Source of the DNA: an uncultured Eubacteriales bacterium
Lineage (GTDB): Bacteria > Bacillota > Clostridia > Oscillospirales > Acutalibacteraceae
Direction of reading: 5' to 3'
NCBI GenBank assembly: GCA_900319615.1
Contig: ONPE01000033.1
Coordinates: 1 to 10,236 of the forward strand
DNA: 10,236 bases
A model generated the notes under the pieces. The model saw only the letters and a program-made list of their open reading frames with translations. It was not told where the DNA came from and ran no database searches. The translations under genes were made by a program, and so were the position numbers. Shown piece by piece: positions 7,142 through 10,236 of the stretch; the stretch's first letter is position 1, and each line of letters begins with the position of its first letter.

Positions 7142-7161
7142 GTAACATATATTTATGTTAC
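7142..7161. promoter_or_regulatory. 8-bp inverted repeat in the ppdK 5' leader (candidate operator)
   Basis: GTAACATA, four bases, TATGTTAC: a perfect 8-bp palindrome lying downstream of the ppdK -10 and upstream of its ribosome site, at about +13 to +32 of the predicted transcript. The position suits a repressor operator or an mRNA hairpin. It does not match the Rex, CcpA or Fnr consensus closely enough for me to name a regulator. Confidence 0.45.
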
Positions 7162-7180
7162 AGCATACGTATACAGTTGT

Positions 7181-7209
7181 ATTATACCAAATGATGGATA
7201 AAAATTCTA
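7181..7209 (-). promoter_or_regulatory. Promoter of ppdK
   Basis: A perfect -10 TATAAT (7186-7181) preceded by TGG (extended -10). With a 17-base spacer the -35 would be TAGAAT, only 3/6 to consensus, as is common for extended -10 promoters. Transcription would start near 7174, about 70 bases before the ppdK ATG. Confidence 0.65.
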
Positions 7210-7312
7210 TTCTTTAGAGAAAAAAAGCAGAAAAAAGGGATACAAAAGTCATGCGCATTTTTTGTGTATATTGTGGAAAACGATTAATTTGTCATATTTC
7301 TGTAATTTTTTC

Positions 7313-7340
7313 TTGCAAATTTTCAAATATATGCGATAAT
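7313..7340 (+). promoter_or_regulatory. Probable promoter of glmU-like gene (and perhaps the cluster)
   Basis: -35 TTGCAA (4/6), a 16-base spacer and -10 GATAAT (5/6) preceded by TGC (extended -10). It lies just upstream of the foldback element, so transcripts from it would carry the whole element in their 5' untranslated region. No better plus-strand promoter is seen between it and the gene. Confidence 0.5.
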
Positions 7341-7369
7341 AGTATTATCTACGAGAGCGCCCTATAGCA

Positions 7370-7537
7370 AGGCTCCCTTTGGTAAAGGGAGCTGTCACCG
7401 CACGGTGACTGAGGGATTGCATTAATTGTCGGAGCGCAGCGAGAATCCGATTCAAATGGTTGGTCGCTTTGCTCCGTCTGTACAATCCCTCCGAGCTCGC
7501 TTGACGCTCGCCCACCTCCCTTTACCAAAGGGAGGCT
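7370..7537. repeat. MITE-like foldback element with ~22-bp terminal inverted repeats
   Basis: The ends, 7370-7391 and 7516-7537, are inverted copies matching at 21 of 22 bases, and each end is itself a palindrome built on CTCCCTTT and AAAGGGAG. Further nested inverted repeats follow: GTCACC/GGTGAC (7394-7409) as a side hairpin, GAGGGATTG (7411-7419) with CAATCCCTC (7483-7491) at 9/9, and a 12-base pair of arms at 7431-7442 and 7464-7475 matching at 10/12. The whole 168 bp can fold into one branched hairpin and has no believable gene of its own. Elements starting with a GGCTCCCT...GGGAGCTGTCA-like motif and ending in GGGAGGCT are, from memory, frequent in Ruminococcus/Faecalibacterium-type genomes. 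No clear target duplication is visible. Confidence 0.8.
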
Positions 7538-7551
7538 ATGGAGGTTTGTAT

Positions 7552-8352
7552 ATGAACAACAAATGCGCCGTTATACTCGCCGGAGGCGAGGGCAAACGGA
7601 TGAAATCCGATATCCCGAAGCCCATGAACGAGGTGCTCGGCAAGCCGATGCTCCGCTGGGTCATCGACTCGGTCAAGGCTGCCGGTATCGACGATATCTG
7701 CGTGGTCACAGGCTACAAGACCGAGATCACCGAGAAGTATCTGCACGAGCTGCCCTTTGAGGTCAGCCATGTGCTGCAGAGCGAAAGGCTGGGGACAGGT
7801 CACGCCGTGATGATGGCGAAGGACTTCCTCAACGAAAAAGGCGGCGACGTAGTAATCCTGTGCGGCGACGCACCCTTTATGGATACAAAGACGATCGCCG
7901 ACGCATACAACGATCATAACGAGAGCGGCGCTTCTGCCACGGTCATCTCCGCCATGCTGGACGATCCGACCGGCTACGGCAGGATCGTGCGTAATGAGGA
8001 CGGCACGCTGAACAGCATCGTAGAGCAGAAGGAAGCCGATGAAGCTACCCTCGCCATCAAAGAGGTCAACTCCGGCGGCTACTGGTTCGATACGATGGAT
8101 CTGCTGTCGGTGCTCGACGATATCAAGGCGAATAATTCTGCAAAAGAATATTATTTGCCCGACGCGCTGTATCTGCTGCTGCAGAACGGCAGGAAGGTCG
8201 GCGCTTTCACAGCCGACTCGCCGGATACAGTCCTCGGCGCAAACGACCCGGCTCAGCTCGCAGAGCTGAATAATATCGCAAAGGGTAAATTAGGGATCAG
8301 GAATGAGGAATTACAGTGGTCGCTTCGCGACATTTGTAATTTCCTTAACTAA
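7552..8352 (+). CDS. glmU: GlmU-like UTP--GlcNAc-1-phosphate uridylyltransferase domain only (truncated GlmU)
   Basis: Makes UDP-GlcNAc from UTP and GlcNAc-1-phosphate for cell-wall synthesis. The 266 residues cover only the N-terminal half of the usual ~455-residue bifunctional enzyme: LAGGEGKRM (9-17), IPKP (21-24, Lys23), LQSERLGTGHA (75-85, Gln76, Gly81, Thr82), CGDAPF (104-109, metal ligand Asp106), EVNSGGYWFD (171-180), EYYLPDAL (199-206) and GAND (229-232, metal ligand Asn231). The left-handed beta-helix acetyltransferase domain is missing, and no remnant is recognisable in the 266 bp downstream. From about residue 246 the sequence is the translation of a palindromic repeat, which also gives the stop. 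ATG at 7552 has GGAGG seven bases before it; an in-frame TTG at 7426 would start inside the upstream foldback element. The catalytic half looks intact, so it may be active. GlcN-1-P acetylation must come from another gene. Confidence 0.88.
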   Translation: MNNKCAVILAGGEGKRMKSDIPKPMNEVLGKPMLRWVIDSVKAAGIDDICVVTGYKTEITEKYLHELPFEVSHVLQSERLGTGHAVMMAKDFLNEKGGDVVILCGDAPFMDTKTIADAYNDHNESGASATVISAMLDDPTGYGRIVRNEDGTLNSIVEQKEADEATLAIKEVNSGGYWFDTMDLLSVLDDIKANNSAKEYYLPDALYLLLQNGRKVGAFTADSPDTVLGANDPAQLAELNNIAKGKLGIRNEELQWSLRDICNFLN

Positions 8353-8354
8353 GT
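8286..8354. repeat. Small palindromic repeat forming the 3' end of the glmU-like gene
   Basis: The arms at 8306-8323 and 8327-8345 are inverted copies (about 15 of 18 matching, one gap) closed by GTCGC-TTC-GCGAC. They are flanked by AATTAGG-like sequence on the left and a decayed counterpart on the right. Repeats built on AATTAGGAAT...AGGAATTAC look, from memory, like a common small palindromic class in Ruminococcus-type genomes. It is translated as the tail of the GlmU-like protein (about residues 246-266). There is no run of T, so it is not a typical terminator. Confidence 0.6.
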
Positions 8355-8618
8355 TTACGACTTTGACGATAATCGGTATTTCTGAACAAACGCCGGATTT
8401 TAATGGAAACGTTTGAAAATGTCAAGGCGCCGTGATCGACTTTCTCTATACAGACTGAGCTGTGCTCTTTCCAGAGGGAGCCGTCGGATTATATCGAGGC
8501 GCTGTTATCGCTCACTGTCAGTCGCAAAAAACGCATCATAGTATGGTGTACTAAAAGCATCCAAACCGCAAGGTTAATATAGATTATTAAACAATAATTC
8601 ATTTTAGGGGGACGTATA
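8353..8618. other. Gene-free stretch between glmU-like gene and prs
   Basis: No reading frame with family resemblance is found on either strand, and none with hexapeptide beta-helix repeats that would mark a lost GlmU C-terminal domain. Around 8459-8482 the motif GCTC-TTTCCAGA-GGGAGC followed by CGTC resembles the left end of the foldback element at 7370, so a decayed copy is possible. No confident promoter for prs is seen; the AT-rich 8570-8605 segment could hold one. The end of the stretch carries the strong prs ribosome site AGGGGG. Confidence 0.4.
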
Positions 8619-9578
8619 ATGAATTCACACGGTAAGGACATCAAGATTTTCACACTGAACTCCAACAAGGCTGTCGCTCACGGCATCGCGGACTGCTTGG
8701 GCATCCCGCTGGGCAAGAGCGACTGCGCGACCTTCTCGGACGGCGAGATAGCGGTATCTCTGCATGAATCCGTCCGCGGCTCCGACTGCTTCATCGTACA
8801 GTCGACCTGCTCACCCGTCAACGACAACCTGATGGAGCTTCTTATCATGATAGACGCCATGAAGAGAGCTTCGGCTTCATCCATCACCGCGGTCGTGCCG
8901 TACTTCGGCTATGCCCGTCAGGATCGTAAAGCTAAGGCGAGAGATCCGATCTCGTCCAAGCTGGTCGCAGACCTCATCACAACAGCCGGCGCAGACCGTC
9001 TGCTGACGATGGATCTCCATGCGGCGCAGATCCAGGGCTTCTTCAACATCCCCGTCGACCATCTTGTCGGCGCGCCGATGCTCGCAAAGCACATGAAGCA
9101 GAAGGTCGAAGGACACGAGGACGAGTTCGTCGTCGTATCTCCCGACCTCGGCTCCGTTACCAGAGCACGTAACTTTGCCGCCAAGATCGGCTGCCCCATC
9201 GCCATCATCGACAAGCGCAGACAGCGCGCAAATGTATCTGAGGTCATGAACATCATCGGCGAGGTCAGAGGCAAGAAGTGCATCCTCGTTGACGACATGA
9301 TCGACACCGCAGGCACCCTGTGCAACGCCGCAAACGCCATCGTCGAAAAGGGCGGCGCGACCGAGGTTTATGCGTGCGCATCGCACGCGGTCCTCTCTGG
9401 TCCCGCTATCGACCGCATCCGCGACAGCGCCATCAAGGAATGTATCCTGCTCGATACAGTCCCGATCCCCGAGGATAAGATGCTCGACAAGTTCACCGTG
9501 CTCTCTACGGCTCCGCTGTTCGCAGAGGCTATCGAGAGGATCTACGAGGACAAGCCGGTATCCCCGATGTTCGTATAA
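8619..9578 (+). CDS. prs: Ribose-phosphate pyrophosphokinase (PRPP synthetase, class I)
   Basis: Makes PRPP from ribose-5-phosphate and ATP for purine, pyrimidine, His, Trp and NAD synthesis. The 319 residues are full length for class I. Visible motifs: SVRGSDCFIVQS (51-62), the flexible-loop and ATP region YFGYARQDRKAKARDPIS (95-112), MDLHAAQIQGFF (131-142, with metal- and ATP-site His134), DKRR (198-201, catalytic Lys199 and Arg201) and the PRPP-binding VDDMIDTAGT (224-233). ATG at 8619 has AGGGGG seven bases upstream. It sits between glmU and pth, the order seen in many Firmicutes (in B. subtilis glmU-prs-ctc-spoVC). It may be transcribed from the glmU promoter or from an unseen one in the 266-bp gap. 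Confidence 0.98.
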   Translation: MNSHGKDIKIFTLNSNKAVAHGIADCLGIPLGKSDCATFSDGEIAVSLHESVRGSDCFIVQSTCSPVNDNLMELLIMIDAMKRASASSITAVVPYFGYARQDRKAKARDPISSKLVADLITTAGADRLLTMDLHAAQIQGFFNIPVDHLVGAPMLAKHMKQKVEGHEDEFVVVSPDLGSVTRARNFAAKIGCPIAIIDKRRQRANVSEVMNIIGEVRGKKCILVDDMIDTAGTLCNAANAIVEKGGATEVYACASHAVLSGPAIDRIRDSAIKECILLDTVPIPEDKMLDKFTVLSTAPLFAEAIERIYEDKPVSPMFV

Positions 9579-9710
9579 TTAGTACAATACAAATTTACAT
9601 CGCGTACCGTTTACGGGTGCGTGATCTCGACCGATTTTTCCGAGAAACCCGCTGCCTGCGGAATTTCCGTTGCTGCACCGGTTTCCCGGATCGATCCATC
9701 AAGCGATTAT

Positions 9711-9739
9711 GAAAGGGAGCTTTGACGCTCCCTTTCTTT
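9711..9739 (+). terminator. Hairpin between prs and pth, possible weak terminator
   Basis: GAAAGGGAGC (9711-9720) and GCTCCCTTTC (9727-9736) form a perfect 10-bp stem with a 6-base loop, followed only by TTT and then the GGAG of pth. The short T tract makes termination doubtful. It may be partial, or the hairpin may separate or stabilise the two messages. It directly abuts the pth ribosome site. The preceding 9579-9710 contains no gene; it has several small inverted repeats (for example a GGATCGATCC palindrome at 9688-9697) without a recognisable RNA family. Confidence 0.5.
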
Positions 9740-9748
9740 GGAGTAGAT

Positions 9749-10236
9749 ATGTTTTTGAATAAGAAAGAATACGCCACAGGCAGCATAGAATATATCGTCG
9801 TCGGTCTCGGCAACCCGGGCAGGCAGTATGAGAACACCCGCCACAACGCCGGGTTCATCTCGCTCGACTATATCGCCGACGAGCTGGGCGTAAAGATAAA
9901 CAGGATAAAGTTCAAATCCACCGTAGGCGAGGCGAAAATCAGCGGCAGGCGATGCCTGCTGATGAAGCCCTCGACCTTCATGAACCTCAGCGGTCAGGCG
10001 GTCACCGAGGCTATGCGCTTTTACAAGCTGCCGCCGCAGAACGTGATCGTGATCTCTGACGATATCTCGCTGGAGCCCGGGATCATCCGCATACGCAGGA
10101 AGGGCTCCGACGGCGGTCAGAAGGGTCTGCAGAACATCATTTACCTCAGCGGCTCCGACGAGTTCCCGCGAGTGAAGGTCGGCATCGGCAAGAAGCCGCA
10201 TCCCGACTACGAATTGAAGGACTGGGTGCTCAGCCG
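9749..10236 (+). CDS. pth: Peptidyl-tRNA hydrolase (cut by window edge)
   Basis: Cleaves peptidyl-tRNA released from stalled ribosomes and recycles tRNA. The 162 complete codons visible carry the family motifs: VVGLGNPGRQYENTRHNAGF (17-36, with Asn22 and catalytic His32 at the same 10-residue spacing as E. coli Asn10 and His20), KPSTFMNLSG (73-82, Asn79) and VISDDISL (101-108, Asp104 aligning with E. coli Asp93). In the next motif DGGQKGLQNI (121-130) the usual HN pair is Gln124-Lys125, so the position of E. coli Asn114 is Lys. The family has about 185-200 residues, so about 30 are missing beyond the window. It has about 12 extra N-terminal residues compared with E. coli. The ATG at 9749 is preceded by GGAG at five bases and is the only plausible start. 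Confidence 0.96.
   Translation, partial: MFLNKKEYATGSIEYIVVGLGNPGRQYENTRHNAGFISLDYIADELGVKINRIKFKSTVGEAKISGRRCLLMKPSTFMNLSGQAVTEAMRFYKLPPQNVIVISDDISLEPGIIRIRRKGSDGGQKGLQNIIYLSGSDEFPRVKVGIGKKPHPDYELKDWVLS

Noticed and set aside
7426..7551. In-frame 42-codon N-terminal extension of the GlmU-like protein from TTG
   Set aside because: It is encoded entirely by the foldback repeat and the region after it, has no ribosome site and no GlmU similarity. The ATG at 7552 has an ideal GGAGG.
8353..8618. Decayed GlmU acetyltransferase domain downstream of the truncated gene
   Set aside because: No frame shows hexapeptide-repeat residues and the 266 bp is too short for the ~220-residue domain, so a simple frameshift or early stop does not explain the truncation.
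9579..9710. Structured RNA or riboswitch between prs and pth
   Set aside because: Several short inverted repeats are present, but they do not form a recognisable family or a long stable fold that I can support by eye.

Overview
The window reads as chromosomal DNA from a low-to-mid GC Firmicute, most likely a Ruminococcus-like member of the Oscillospiraceae (gut or rumen anaerobe). The reasons are the strong AGGAGG-type ribosome binding sites, an 875-residue pyruvate phosphate dikinase very close in length and active-site numbering to the Clostridium symbiosum enzyme, the Firmicute-type order glmU-prs-pth, and a small palindromic repeat of a type I associate with gut Firmicutes. The species assignment is inference.

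Left part, minus strand (1-2757): an aromatic amino acid operon, pheA-aroB-aroC, with near-zero spacing. pheA encodes a fused chorismate mutase/prephenate dehydratase/ACT protein, aroB dehydroquinate synthase, and aroC chorismate synthase (cut by the window edge). In front of pheA is an unannotated regulatory leader. It has a near-consensus promoter with an extended -10, a perfect Shine-Dalgarno, a 27-codon leader peptide with three consecutive Phe codons plus further Phe, Trp and Tyr codons, and a GC-rich hairpin followed by six U. This is the layout of ribosome-mediated attenuation, and it is the most interesting signal in the window. Because the operon feeds chorismate as well as Phe synthesis, a leader carrying Phe, Trp and Tyr codons fits a general aromatic amino acid sensor.

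Middle, minus strand (2853-4300): a membrane-anchored C39-like cysteine peptidase and, upstream of it, a small AT-rich five-helix membrane protein of unknown function. They probably share a promoter and end at a strong terminator. Next comes ppdK (4477-7104), monocistronic, with its own extended -10 promoter, a palindrome in its 5' leader and a strong terminator.

Right part, plus strand (7313-10236): a housekeeping cluster glmU(N-domain)-prs-pth. Two repeat elements have shaped the first gene. A roughly 170-bp foldback (MITE-like) element occupies its 5' untranslated region. A second, smaller palindromic repeat supplies its last ~21 codons and stop, leaving only the uridylyltransferase half of GlmU with no acetyltransferase domain. 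prs (PRPP synthetase) follows after 266 bp without a gene, and pth (peptidyl-tRNA hydrolase) is cut by the right edge.
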